Of a stretch of 64,000 bases of DNA, positions 30,504 to 42,185 are shown piece after piece. A model generated the notes under the pieces. The model worked only from the letters and a program-made list of their open reading frames with translations. It was not told the origin of the DNA and made no database searches. A program made the position numbers and the translations under genes. Every line of letters starts with the position of its first letter. Position 1 is the first letter of the stretch. The stretch comes from Nansenia antarctica (taxonomy: Eukaryota > Chordata > Actinopteri > Argentiniformes > Microstomatidae). The stretch lies in the NCBI GenBank assembly GCA_963989245.1, contig OZ022354.1, positions 1,959,246 to 2,023,245 on the forward strand, read 5' to 3'.

Positions 30504-30666
30504 ATAGTAGTAGTTGTTGTAGTAGTATAGTAGTAGTAGTAGTTGTAGTTGTAGTTGTAGTAGTAGTAGTAGTAGTTGTAGTTGTAGTAGTAGTAGTAGT
30601 AGTTGTAGTTGTAGTTGTAGTTGTAGTAGTAGTAGTTGTAGTTGTAGTAGTATAGTAGTAGTAGTT
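29317..30666. repeat. Long TAG-trinucleotide array with higher-order units
   Basis: (TAG)n is punctuated about every 60-90 bp by TATGTAGTGTACTA, giving roughly eleven higher-order units up to 30215. Runs of (ATT)n at 29875-29915 and 30237-30256 and (GTTGTA)n at 30540-30660 also occur. Long Leu, Tyr, Thr and Val frames here are artefacts. Confidence 0.95.
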
Positions 30667-32070
30667 GGGATAGAGACAGAAATAGAGCACAGCCTATGGA
30701 GATGGGCCATGTCCATTTAACTTGATCAAATGTTATCCACTAATAAATCTGTTTTTAAAACAATACAGAATTAGAACATGTCCATATACAGTGGTGTGCA
30801 TCACTAGAACACGGTGATGTCGTGTTGAAAGAAGAATCGACAAAAACAAATCATCAGTGAGCAGACGTGACCACATGGTTCCCGGATCATAAAAAATGGG
30901 TAGAGATTAAAAAACGATTTGTTTTGACGAATGGGAAAGTCCTCGTAATGTTGCAGAGTGCTGGAGTGTTGCTTACCTCAGTAGGAAGGCCCCCGGCTCT
31001 TTGTCTGGAGAGGTCTAGCCATCAAGTAGGGAGGGTGTGCTATGGTCCCACGCGTGGCTGAGGCTCTTCCCTGACCATGGCTGTCCAGGGACGGGTGCCG
31101 CTGTCTCCTCCTACCGGTGTCAGAGGCTGGCAGGGTGCTGGAGGTGCTGGAGGTGGCTGTGCCTGTCTCACTCAGGGTGCTGGAGGAGGCTGTGCCTGTC
31201 TCACTCAGGGTGCTGGAGGTGGCTGTGCCTGTCTCACTCCTGACGACAGCTGGATGACGAGCTGCTTCAGTACCACGGTTGTCGCTCACGGTCGTCCAGC
31301 ACACCTAGTATCCTAACTGTGTGAAGGGAGGGTCCCTGTCCATGGAGTCAAGAAGAGTGGTTCCACTGAGACCCTGAGGACCACACGAGCTGTGTGGAAA
31401 ACAGAGAGCATTTCAATTAGTCTATGTGATTCTTGCACCACCAGAGAAAGAAAAATGGGAGAACAGCAATGGCACTCAGTATTAGCAATGGTGCTTATTG
31501 GCATGCTTATATTTAAACCAATAAGGATTTAAGAGACCGATTTCAAGCGTGAAAAGTGTTTGTGTGATGAGTTGACAAAATAACTCTCATGGTTATAAAA
31601 GTGATCTAACGATCTGAATTTGACTGAATTTCAGAATGCAGTTCATTGTAGTACAGTGAAAAGTCTCAAGCATTGTGGAGCCCGTATACCAAGCACAAAT
31701 GATTCGTTGTGTTATAAAAAAAAAACTCAAGACATTCTTCTCGTTAGCACGCCTTTGTTGACACATTACCGCATATTTGCCGACCTGTAGTGGCAAGTGT
31801 TGAGTCTGTGATCATTGTTTTAGGAGACTCCTCCTCCGACTCCTTACCCATTTTAACATATCACACGGTATGTCAATCTTGGTCCCCTGCATTCAAGAGT
31901 ATATTTTACATTTTAATAAAATAAAAAAAAACTTAATTAAACCTAAATACTGTGAAATATTCCATTTGGAACTGAGCAACTCTTCTTGACAGATGTTTTC
32001 TGATTCCGTCTTTAAAAATGAATGCCTCCATCTGGTCAACCTAAGTGGAGTTAAGTGCTAAGTACTATAC
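30667..32070. other. Upstream region of sntg1; small minisatellite, no gene recognised
   Basis: Three copies of a 33-bp unit (GTGCTGGAGGTGGCTGTGCC) lie at 31134-31239. The minus-strand frame 31304-30978 is partly repeat and has no recognisable domain. The rest looks unique. Confidence 0.45.
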
Positions 32071-33335
32071 CAGTGGTTCTCAACTGGTCTGGCTTTGGGA
32101 CCCACATGTTCCCATGGTCATTAATTCATAACCCACTTTTATAAAATTCAAACCAAGCAAATTTATTTCTCAAAAATGGGCTAGTAAACACGCACACAAT
32201 GTCATCATGACTTTTTTATTTTTGTACATAGAGCACATTACTTTAGCAATAGCAAACGGATCCTGATGAATAAACTGATGAGTATGAACATCACGACTGC
32301 GTGCTGCTGATCCTGGTGAATATGAATAAAATGACTCATATTATCATAACTACATGTCTGTGTTTACACACACAATATGATAATCTCTCTGAGTAGGCCT
32401 ACTAAACGGGCTGTCACTCAACCGGCATTTGGGGAAGCTAATGAGATAATTGGAGATGTGCTTTACTCCTGATTAAGTGTTTCAAAGTCTGGGGTGATGG
32501 TCGACAGAGCTACTCTCAGATCATGCTCAGTATCCAACCTGTTCCTCTGCTTTGAGTTGGGCTGGACCAAAGTTGAGAAGCCACTTTCACACAGATAGGC
32601 AACGTGACGCTTTCCATGTCGATTCCAAAGTGGTCATGTATCCAGTGATCCAGTGATCACCACGTTTCTCAGGGAAGTAGTCGTGAAACTGAGCTTACCG
32701 TTCAGTGAGATGCGCCGTGAGAATTCTTTTCAGGGCGTTTTTGCCCTTGCATAGACACTTTTAATGTGTTGAGGTGCTCGAACACATCAGCAAGATACGC
32801 AACTCGTGTGAGCCAGATTTCATCGTCAAACAGCTCAGTATAAGGCAAGTTATTCTCTGAAAGGAAGGCTGAGATTTCTGTTCTAAGTTTGTAAAAGCAC
32901 GACAACACCTTTCCCCTTGATAATCAGCGAACCTCCGAGTGATACAACACCTATACGTGCTATAAGAGCCACACACTAGGGGGCCAGTCCCTTTTTATCG
33001 TCAATGTACATAAATCCATATATGACAGCAGCTGGTGTTTTGCGGAACAAGTAGCTGAGGTCATTTTTCTGTTGATTTACAACAGATATACTCTGGAACA
33101 AATGTGAGCTTTATCATATAGCTACTGTATAGCTACTGTAGCTTAGCTACTGCTCAATGACAAGTGACACGTTCAAGTTCATGGTTGCCATGGAAACGGC
33201 TAGCCTACCACACGTCTTTCACAAAATAACAAATAATTATGATAATCTGTCAAAATAGAAAGCTACGCACTCCACGACCCATTCAGAATGAACGAACCCA
33301 TTTCTGGGTCACGACCCACCAGTTGAGAAACACTG
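32071..33335 (-). mobile_element. hAT transposon remnant with transposase fragments
   Basis: The ends are CAGTGGTTCTCAACTGGT (left) and ACCAGTTGAGAAACACTG (right), matching hAT/Charlie-type terminal inverted repeats. The minus strand encodes transposase pieces: EIWLTRVAYLADVFEHLN in the frame 32908-32702, and a C-terminal dimerisation-type stretch (LCESGFSTLVQ-like, then HDLRVALSTI) around 32480-32610. Stops, frameshifts and deletions show it is dead. Flanking 8-mers match only partly, so a target duplication is not secure. Confidence 0.8.
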
Positions 33336-34050
33336 CCACATACCATACACTTGCTGTTTGAATGTGAGCACCTGCAGGTGCCCTGTAGAACATCCTCAGT
33401 GAGAGCATTTCTCTTCACTGTGAGAATCCCAGATACACTGAGCTGACCCTTTTGTACCATGTAAATCGTGTCAACGCAAACAACGCAAACTAATCTCAGA
33501 TATTCAGATATTTTCCCTGTAACCAATTCTATGACCAGTGTATCTAAAAAATAGCACCCCTCCTGTCTTTGACACGATGGCAGGGGGAAAGTTGGAGAAG
33601 CAGATTAAAATTGCCTGGATGAAGTAGCAGCAGATGACCTCTCAATCCCTAGAAGGTGACGCTGTCGCCCACCCCTAGAATGATGGACAGCCATTTCACC
33701 TAATAGGTGGAACAGCTGTCTTTAGATGTCTAGGGTTGCAAATGCTAAGTTTGACCATAGTTGAGGTTAACTTATGTTACATTTAGTGATTTCTATGAAA
33801 GTGAAGAGTGGTATGGATATGGGTATGGATATGGTAACTGTGGGCATCGTCTGCAAGCAAGTTGCTCTCTTTGGACAATGCTGAGGATTCAGCATTCAGT
33901 CCAATTCCCAGTCTATCACATGATCGACATCTCACCTCAAGATCTACCTCAATTTCGCGGTGTGAAAATCGAATGAGCCGTCCGCTTATGCAGCAGTGAG
34001 TTGATGCTGATTATTATGGACTTCAATCATGTTCTATCCCTGCTTTCCTT
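33336..34050. other. Unique-looking region, nothing recognised
   Basis: Only a short (ATGGAT/GGGTAT)n-like stretch at 33810-33835 stands out. No coding motif was found. Confidence 0.4.
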
Positions 34051-35150
34051 AGCCCTCATTTACATTTACATTTACATTTTTGGCATTTATCAGACGCCTT
34101 TATCCAAAGCTACTTACAACAAATACATTTGACTAAGTAATGTGAATCATCTATCCACCAGTCATAGCAGGAAAAAGTCATCTATGCTCAGGCCTGGAGC
34201 CATTGGCAGTCGCCGTGCTAGAAGATTTCTTTGTTTTTTTTATGACACTGGGGAAACAGTACAGGGGGGGTAGTAGGTGTAAATGAGGAGGGACAGTTCA
34301 GGTGTAGCTTGAAGAGATGGGTCTTCAGTCTACGGTGGAAGATGGGGAGTGACTCTGAAGTCCTGACAGCGGTGGGGAGCTCGTTCCACCAGCGGGGTGC
34401 CAGGACGATGAAAAACCATGACCGGTTAGTGTGACTGCTGCATCCCCGTAGTGACAGCCGGCCAGCAGAGGTGGAAGAGTGGAGTGAACGGGCTGTGTTT
34501 GGAGGCTGACCATTGCTTGCAGGTAGGCAGGGGCTGTTCCTTTGCCGCCTGGTAGGCGAGCACCAGGGTCTTGAATCTGATGTGAGCTGCTATCGGGAGC
34601 CAGTAAAGGGTGTGAAGGAGAGGGGTGACATGAGAGAATTTGGGGAGGTTTAACACCAGACAGGCAGCAGCATTCTGGATGAGCTGTAGAGGTCTGATAG
34701 CGGAGGCGGGGAGCCCGGCCAGGAGTGTGTTTCAGTAGTCGGGAGGGAGATGACCAGTGACTGGGTCAAGAGTTGAGCTGCTTCTCTGGTGAGGAACGGA
34801 CATATCCTTCTGATGTTGTAGAAGAAGAATCTGTAGATGCGTCGCTGCCATGTTCACCACACAGGATAAGTGGTTGTGGAGGATCACTCCAAGGTTCTTG
34901 GCTGTCTGGGAGGAGGTTACAGTAGAGTTCTCAATCGTGATGGATAAGTCTTGGAGAGGGCAGGCTTTCACGGGGAAGAAGAGTAGCTCAGTCTTGTTAA
35001 GGTTGAGCTTGAGGTGGTGGGCTGACATCCATGCAGAGATATCAGCAAGACACGCAGAGACAAGTGTTGCCGCATGTGAGTCTGAGGGGGGAAAGACAGG
35101 AAGAGTTGAGTGTCATCTGCGTAGCTGTGGTAGGAGAACCCTCCTGGTCA
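34051..35150 (-). mobile_element. 5'-truncated L2-like LINE, second copy of the 42-kb family
   Basis: The left end, CATTTACATTTACATTT followed by GGCATTTATCAGACGCC, is the reversed 3' tail of the element at 42186-45259. The minus strand carries the RT C-terminal half, broken by frameshifts: HHLKLNLNKTELLFF, NLGVILHNHLSC, then LHTLYWLPIAAHIRF. The element stops near the SYADDTQL motif at about 35110-35145. Confidence 0.85.
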
Positions 35151-35379
35151 TGTGATGTAATTGTAATAAACAAGTTCTTACTTTCTGGGCTCTATTTCTC
35201 CTGATCATTTGCATGACAGAAAAAAGACAAATCTAGATCTTGATTTTCACACTGGCTTGCAAAGGCTCACCATAGTATGTATTTAGTAAATATATTCAGT
35301 ATTTACCAAAGCGATCTCAGATTCAATAATAGTCCGGGTAATATGTGAAAAAATAGTTCACTTTTTCATAAAAGCACAA

Positions 35380-37168
35380 AACTTGGTACACTTGTACAGT
35401 TTGGGGTCCTGAACAGACGTGGAGCCCTCGAAAAAACTCCTCCTAGTGGAGGATGCAGACACTGTCACAGCTAGTAAAAGCATGGAACACAGGAAGAGCC
35501 TTTGATTTGATCTCATGGATGGGTATGTACCTGAAGTTCTTACTAGTCCCAAACGCCACCCACAGCTCCTCAATGTCTAGCTCAGACACGTGTGCAATGG
35601 CTAGGACCACAACACAACTGTGTCCACAGTGCGCAGGATGATCTTTCTATACCCCTTTCTTGTAGCATCCGCCACATGGAGTAGCATCCAGTGTTTCCCC
35701 TACCATTGCCCCCCCAACGGAACCACCCGCCCCCCTTAGAAAGAGGAATTATTACGGATGTAAACACCAAACATCTGACAAGCAGGCTAAAATATCTGCG
35801 TTTTTTAAACGCACCCAACCCGAATCTGGCGAGTGGCAAGCCCATAGGCTCGTTGGTAACGTTAGTCCGCCAGTAGTCTCGCATAGCCAGACCTATCTCC
35901 ACACTTTGTTTCGCACTGTGCCGCGCTGTAGAATAATACAAGAGTGTGCGCGAGACGAGTGTGTGCGCGGGACGCGAGAGAGTTTTTGCCGGGTGAGAGT
36001 CTGCAGATGAAAGTAAGCAAGTTGAAACGTTAGCAAATATAATTGCTGAGTGTTCTGACAGAGAAAGTTGGTTAAAATTGGTCGTTATTATTGTGACTAG
36101 AAAGTGTGTGACTATAATTCCATGGTGTAAATAGTCAAAGAACTAGCAAGCTAACTAGCTAGCTCAGAGGTGATGAGATGAGCTAGTCTGCTGCACACTT
36201 GCCAGCTAAAGAGCTAACTGGATGCACTTGACTTTATTATTTTAGTTAAAGTAGATATACAATCTTTCTTATTCTGCTAGACTTGGGCTTCATGGTAATA
36301 CCATAATGGCATATTTACAGTACATGGACAGTGGATTGAAGCATTGGAAATGTCTGTTTTTTTTAAATAGTTGGACATGATCTTTTTCCAGGTGAGAGTA
36401 ATGTCAAAATGACATTATCTGACTGCATTGCCCACAGCAATCCAAAAGCTATTATAATTATGTTATAAATTGATATGGATCAATTTATACCTCTTATTAG
36501 ATTAGAAATACTCTGGTTGTTATGTTTGCCTTTTGGTTGACAGCAAAAGGGAGAGAGGAGGATAGAGAGGGAGAGAAGGAGAGAGAGCAGGATGGTGTCG
36601 GCACACCAGAGAGAGACAGCAAGAACCAGGTGAGAAAGTGGACAGGTAGTCAAGACCACATAAGTAAGTAGCCTTGAGAACCGATGGTTCTGGAGCCTAA
36701 CGGCCCATAGGGCAGGAGCCTATCTCCTGTTTCCGTAGCGTGAGGCGGCTTGATGTACAAGTACACCCCCTGGACATGACGCTGGTATGTCGCAGGGTCT
36801 TACCCCCTGGGGGGGGGGGGTCCACGGTCCATGCCACCCCCCCAAGGCAGCAAACCTAGGGGAAACACTGAGCATCCTTGTATCTGCCTCCTCATGTGTG
36901 CAAGGGGAAAGATGATGTGTGTCTAGTAGTGGGTGAGTTGACAGAGCATTGGGTCCGTACCTGGAAACAACTTGTTTGGTCGTTGACATTTCCACAAGGT
37001 TCCTGGCCAGGAAGTGAAACAGTTCTGTTTTGTTTTCATCCACGTGCCCGTTCCTCGCTTCTGTCTTGTCTGGGACTTTAAGCTATTTGCTTCATAGCAG
37101 TCCCACACCACATCCACTCTGTCAACACTTTCCAAGTAAGGTGCAACAACTGAAATACCTACATGCAT
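35380..37168 (-). pseudogene. PIN/XPG-nuclease-like coding remnant, frameshifted and interrupted
   Basis: Minus strand, in order: SVDRVDVVWDCYEANSLK and TRQKRGTG (37168-37050); after a frameshift, VDENKTELFHFLARNLVEMS and CTHEEADTRML (37045-36875); then the hAT insertion; then HVADATRKGYRKIILRTVDT, a frameshift, LWVAFGTSKNFRYI, HEIKSKALPVFHAF and TSCDS (35680-35455). This motif order (HEEADTR, RTVDT, ELWVAFGTGKxFRYI, FHAxTGCDT) occurs in uncharacterised animal proteins. A PIN/XPG-type nuclease fold is suggested by the spaced acidic residues and the GCD-like motif (here SCD); that is inference from memory. Confidence 0.55.
35689..36870. mobile_element. Non-autonomous hAT element with target-site duplication
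   Basis: The termini are CAGTGTTTCCCCTACCATTG and, reversed, CAGTGTTTCCCCTAGGTTTG. AGCATCC is repeated at both junctions, fitting a hAT 8-bp target duplication (one base differs or is ambiguous). No transposase was seen inside. A CpG-rich stretch is at 35900-36000, and a (GA)-rich run at 36545-36595. The insertion splits the HEEADTR reading frame right after its TRML residues. Confidence 0.75.
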
Positions 37169-37610
37169 AGCCTAATAGACAATTCTGGACCTAGAGAACT
37201 ATAGTAAATAAATTATTACATGAAATATATTATGAAAATTGAATATGCATATTCTCAGATACTGCGATTTCATTTTATTCATTCTCACAACGTCACTGAT
37301 TTCACCACTAACTATTCACCAGAAAATTTTATGATGTTGTGTATGGTATCATTGTAATCTTTGACCTTCAAAACATGGGGGTAGACATAATTTGTTCAGT
37401 GTTATCATGTTTGGTTAAGGAGATATTAAGCAAAATACACAATTCGGCTATGGTGGAAAGGAAAATGGCCACCACGGCCACTAGGAGGAGTTTTTTCGAG
37501 GGCTCCACGTCTGAAAATGTTCAGGACAACAAACTGTACAAGTGTACCAAGTTTCGTGCTTTTATGAAAAAGTTAACGATTACCCTAAAAAACGATTACC
37601 CCCACTTTAA

Positions 37611-38559
37611 GGCCTAATTACTGTACTCTTTTCAAATGCTACTTCTGCTTTGGATGTGAAGGTAGTATGTTCTGCCAGCCCAGCAACAGTTTTGTCTTAC
37701 GTTGTGCAGACACACTGCCAAATTACTCCCAGCCTTAGCCTACCTTGAATATAGCTTCACTCACATGCATTGTGGTGAGTAGAGAGGAAGTGAATGAGGC
37801 TTTCATTACTTCTCTATTAGCACCTGAGCCCCAGCATCGTGTCCCAGGTTGTTTTCTATGCCAGAGTCATTCAGTGTGCATGAAAGCAGAGGTAAATGAG
37901 TGACAGACACATTTATGGACCCAGTTTCTGACCTTTCTGATTGTGATGAATGGGAGTTGGCATCGCAGGGCCCAAAACGATCAGGTGGGATGCCAACTTA
38001 AATCCTGCAGGATCATGGACCATTATATGACTGAATATCCAGGAATTGTCCACCGAACATAATCAGAAGAAGTCGTGTATTGTGGCGGTACACATTACTG
38101 TAGTTACATCGCTGTGAACGATTGTTAGGAGGTCAACTGTTCCCCTCCAGTGGGTTTATATTTTCGCCCCAGTGGGTCTAAATTGAAATTAAATAATTGT
38201 GTTCCATTAGCAACAAATGATAATACTGATGCAGGTCCATAGGCAAATGGCTTGACTAAGTGAAGCAAATACATTTGACAATATTTTTATATATTTTTTT
38301 AAATATGCAGTTCACCCTCCACATTCTCACAAAATGCTGTGGGAAACACTGAAATAATCGTACACGGTTGTCTCCATTAACACCAATGAAAGAACTCCTG
38401 GTCATTCAGGCTCATTACGATGGGTCATTCATTCTTTCGACTCATTTTTTTGCAGAAGAAAATAAAACGAAATACAACATAAATGTTCAAGTCATGTGAC
38501 AAGCCCTAAACGAGGCCTGGGGCCTGGGTGTGATAGTGGAGACTGCTGCTACTACCTGA
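37611..38559. other. Unique-looking region, nothing recognised
   Basis: No repeat tail, tandem array or coding motif was recognised. Confidence 0.4.
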
Positions 38560-38935
38560 CTACAACCTGACTACCTGTACTGTAGGATATCTGTACTGTA
38601 TGATACCTGTACTGTAGGATACCTGTACTGTATGATATCTGTACCATACTGCACATTGTATGACATTGTATTTCATCATATTGTAACCTGTAGAGCATTT
38701 AGCACTACTGTCCTACTGCAGTAAGGCTGTTCCCACTGTAGTACGACTACCATCACGTTATTACCTTGTTCTACTTTATTATTACTTACCTTACTTCTAC
38801 TTCATTCTATTATTTTGTATCCTGCTGCAATGCCTATGTCGAAGAACCTAAGCCTAAGGATGTGACTCTTGTGTACCTGTACATTGGATGTAATAAAAGA
38901 CATTCTGGTTCTGATTCTGATTCTGAAGGCAGAAG
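38560..38935 (+). repeat. Retroposon 3'-end-like repeat ending in (GATTCT)n
   Basis: A short tandem stretch of CTGTACTGTAGGATA/CTGTACTGTATGATA (about 38574-38650) is followed by CACTACTGTCCTACTGCAG, TGTACCTGTACATTGG, AATAAAAGAC and a CTGATT run. This is the usual end of a fish retroposon of unassigned class. Confidence 0.45.
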
Positions 38936-40582
38936 GACAGGCTCGTTCCATTCCATGCATTACAATGAGCTTGTCCTCCATGTTCTACCTCCATCAGCCT
39001 CCCCTGTAACAGTGCCATGCTGTGAGAGGAATACACAGACATGAAAGATACACACATACCCTTGTGTCTTTGCGAGTAAGGATTGGCTTGAAACAGCTTT
39101 GCATCGTCAGAGAACATTGCCTATTCATTTTGGTAATATACTATTGTAAAAACAGAAATCATCAAAAGAACTGAAGGGACATGAAGTCATTTGTTTGGTG
39201 TGTTTGTAGACTGGTATACTTCTGGCTGAAGGATATGAAGAACATTACAGAAATTATTCAAGCGATAAAAGGAAAAGTAACCAATTCCTCTAAATAATTT
39301 GAGTACAATCTGACAGAATCTCATATTGAGTGCATTTATATCTCCCAGAGGAATTGTGTAATTGTAATTTTGTGGAGTTGTTCCCAGATATGAATTATTA
39401 TTATAATGCAATTTCAAAATAGGAAAACCTACAGTATTTCAGAACTGCAGCAATATCAATCAACAGATGATGGCTCTTAGAGTCAAATACACACACACAG
39501 GGAAAAGATAGCTAAATAAGAGATACACAACTACAATGCTGTCTGTAATGAGAAAATAACAAACAGAAAATAGATAATGCTTGACTCAAACTGCAGTACA
39601 TTTAAGCACTTAAGCAACCCATTACAATGAAAACACTCTAACATGAGTTCAAACTGATTTTCATCTTCGGAACCTTTGAAACTACAAATGCAATGTCAAG
39701 AGTCAGCATACCACTACAGTATATTAACAACTCGCAGTGGCAAAGCAATACCATACCAACAGGAAAAAGCAGTAAGCAGCTAGCAAGCTGTCAAGGTACC
39801 AGTGGTTAATGGATTGGATAAGCAGGCTATCCACATTAATCAGACATGACCTAAAATTGTCCAGTGTGGGCTACTTAGTAGCTGTAAAACATGGGTGGGG
39901 GCTACGCGGCAGCAACCAGACAGGAATCCAGTGAAGGAGGTAAAGTAGCTAATCTTTAAGTCGATGCCTAGTTTTGTTGCTACCATGGGTACCACACACT
40001 CGCAGGCCAAGCCATTTGAAAATGAGTTTGAAGAGCATAGCGCTTAATGTGATCAACAATAATGTACTGTTTTAACTGTGAAAGGTGACTGAGTGCGACA
40101 GAGTGAGTTCAGCTGTGGTATTTGATGAGGGTCAAATATAAATGAATATGTCTTCTCCACCATGAGAGTTGTTGACCGACTATTTGCTTGATTCACGTCA
40201 TCAAGCTGCAATAGGCCAGAGGACATAACATTTTCTTTTTGCACCAAATGACACGGTTGCATAACAAAAGATAACCCTAAATCCTGCTTTAACTGAGACA
40301 TCTATAGTCTCTCTTTTTTGGGGCTGTATTGTTTATTCATAAGAAAAAAACGGAAAAAAAACATCTCCTTGGTAAATTCCAGCCAGCATCTGGGACAATT
40401 GATAGAGATGGCCGAGCAAATTGCCCATCTCCAGGGTGTACACCGTATGAGATGAGATAAAGTCTTCCTGCCATTACTCAGCTAGGCTGATAGGGTGAAG
40501 ATGTCATGGCCACGGGCACCTCACCAGGACCCCATCCCCTTTCTCACCTTACCTATGGGAGCAACTGGAACGTACTTAAGGC
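38936..40582. other. Unique-looking region, nothing recognised
   Basis: No gene, repeat tail or tandem array was recognised on either strand. Confidence 0.4.
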
Positions 40583-42185
40583 TACATACAACATACATAC
40601 AGCACCATTATAACATACAACATACATACAGCACCATTACAACATACAACATACATACAACACCATTACTACATACAACATACATACAACATACATACAG
40701 CACCATTACAACATACAACATACATACAGCACCATTACTACATACAACATACATACAGCACCATTACAACATACAACATACATACAACATACATACAACA
40801 TACATACAGCACCATTACAACATACAACATACATACAACATACATACAACACCATTACTACATACAACATACATACAACATACATACAACACCATTACTA
40901 CATACAACATACATACAGCACCATTACAACATACAACATACATACAACATACATACAACACCATTACTACATACAACATACATACAACATACATACAACA
41001 CCATTACTACATACAACATACATACAACATACATACAACACCATTACAACATACAACATACATACAACACCATTACTACATACAACATACATACAACACC
41101 ATTACTACATACAACATACATACAACACCATTACTACATAAAACACCATTACTACATACAACATACATACAACATACATACAACACCATTACTACATACA
41201 ACATACATACAACATCATTACTACATACAACATACATACAACATATATACAACACCATTACTACATACAACATACATACAACACCATTACTACATACAAC
41301 ATACATACAACATACATACAACACCATTACTACATACAATATGCATACAGCACCATTACTACATACAACATACATACAACACCATTACTACATACAACAT
41401 ACATACAACATACATACAACACCATTACTACATACAACATACATAAAACATACAACACCATTACTACATACAACATACATACAACATACATACAACATAC
41501 ATACAACACCATTACAACATACATACAACACCATTACTACATACAACATATATACAACACCATTACTACATACAACATACATACAACATACATACAACAC
41601 CATTACTACATACAACATACATACAACATACATACAACACCATTACAACATACAACATACATACAGCACCATTACAACATACAACATACATACAACACCA
41701 TTACTACATACAACATACATAAAACATACATACAACACCATTACTACATACAACATACATACAACACCATTACTACATACAACATACATACAACATACAT
41801 ACAACACCATTACTACATACAACATACATACAACACCATTACTACATACAACATACATACAACATACATACAACACCATTACTACATACAACATACATAA
41901 AACATACATACAACACCATTACTACATACAACATACATACAACATACATACAACATACATACAACACCATTACAACATACATACAACACCATTACTACAT
42001 ACAACATACATACAACACCATTACTACATACAACATACATACAACACCATTACTACATACAACACACATACAACACCATTACTACATACAACATACATAC
42101 ATCATACATACAACATCATTACTACATACAACATACATACAACACCATTACTACATACAACATACATACAACATACATACAACAC
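40583..42185. repeat. Minisatellite with 29-bp unit and optional 11-bp extension (1.6 kb)
   Basis: The core unit contains ACATACAACACCATTACTAC. An extra ATACATACAAC (11 bp) is present once or more in many units, giving mixed 29/40-bp periodicity. It is almost free of stops, so a 640-codon frame runs through it as an artefact. The array continues at 45260-45385 beyond an inserted LINE. Confidence 0.95.

Larger units (their letters stand above)
35335..37610 (-). mobile_element. Unclassified element with ~90-bp inverted repeats and nuclease-like fossil
   Basis: Imperfect inverted repeats of about 90-96 bp flank the region (35360-35449 and 37479-37574). They share CTTTTTCATAAAAGCAC, ACTTGGTACACTTGTACAGT and CTCGAAAAAACTCCTCCTAG. 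Between them, on the minus strand, lies a broken coding sequence with a conserved HEEADTR motif, split by a hAT insertion at 35689-36870. Without that insertion the element is about 1.1 kb. The superfamily was not recognised. Confidence 0.55.

Noticed and set aside
30139..30716. Poly-Thr, poly-Leu and poly-Tyr frames
   Set aside because: They are pure translation of the TAG/CTA trinucleotide tract.
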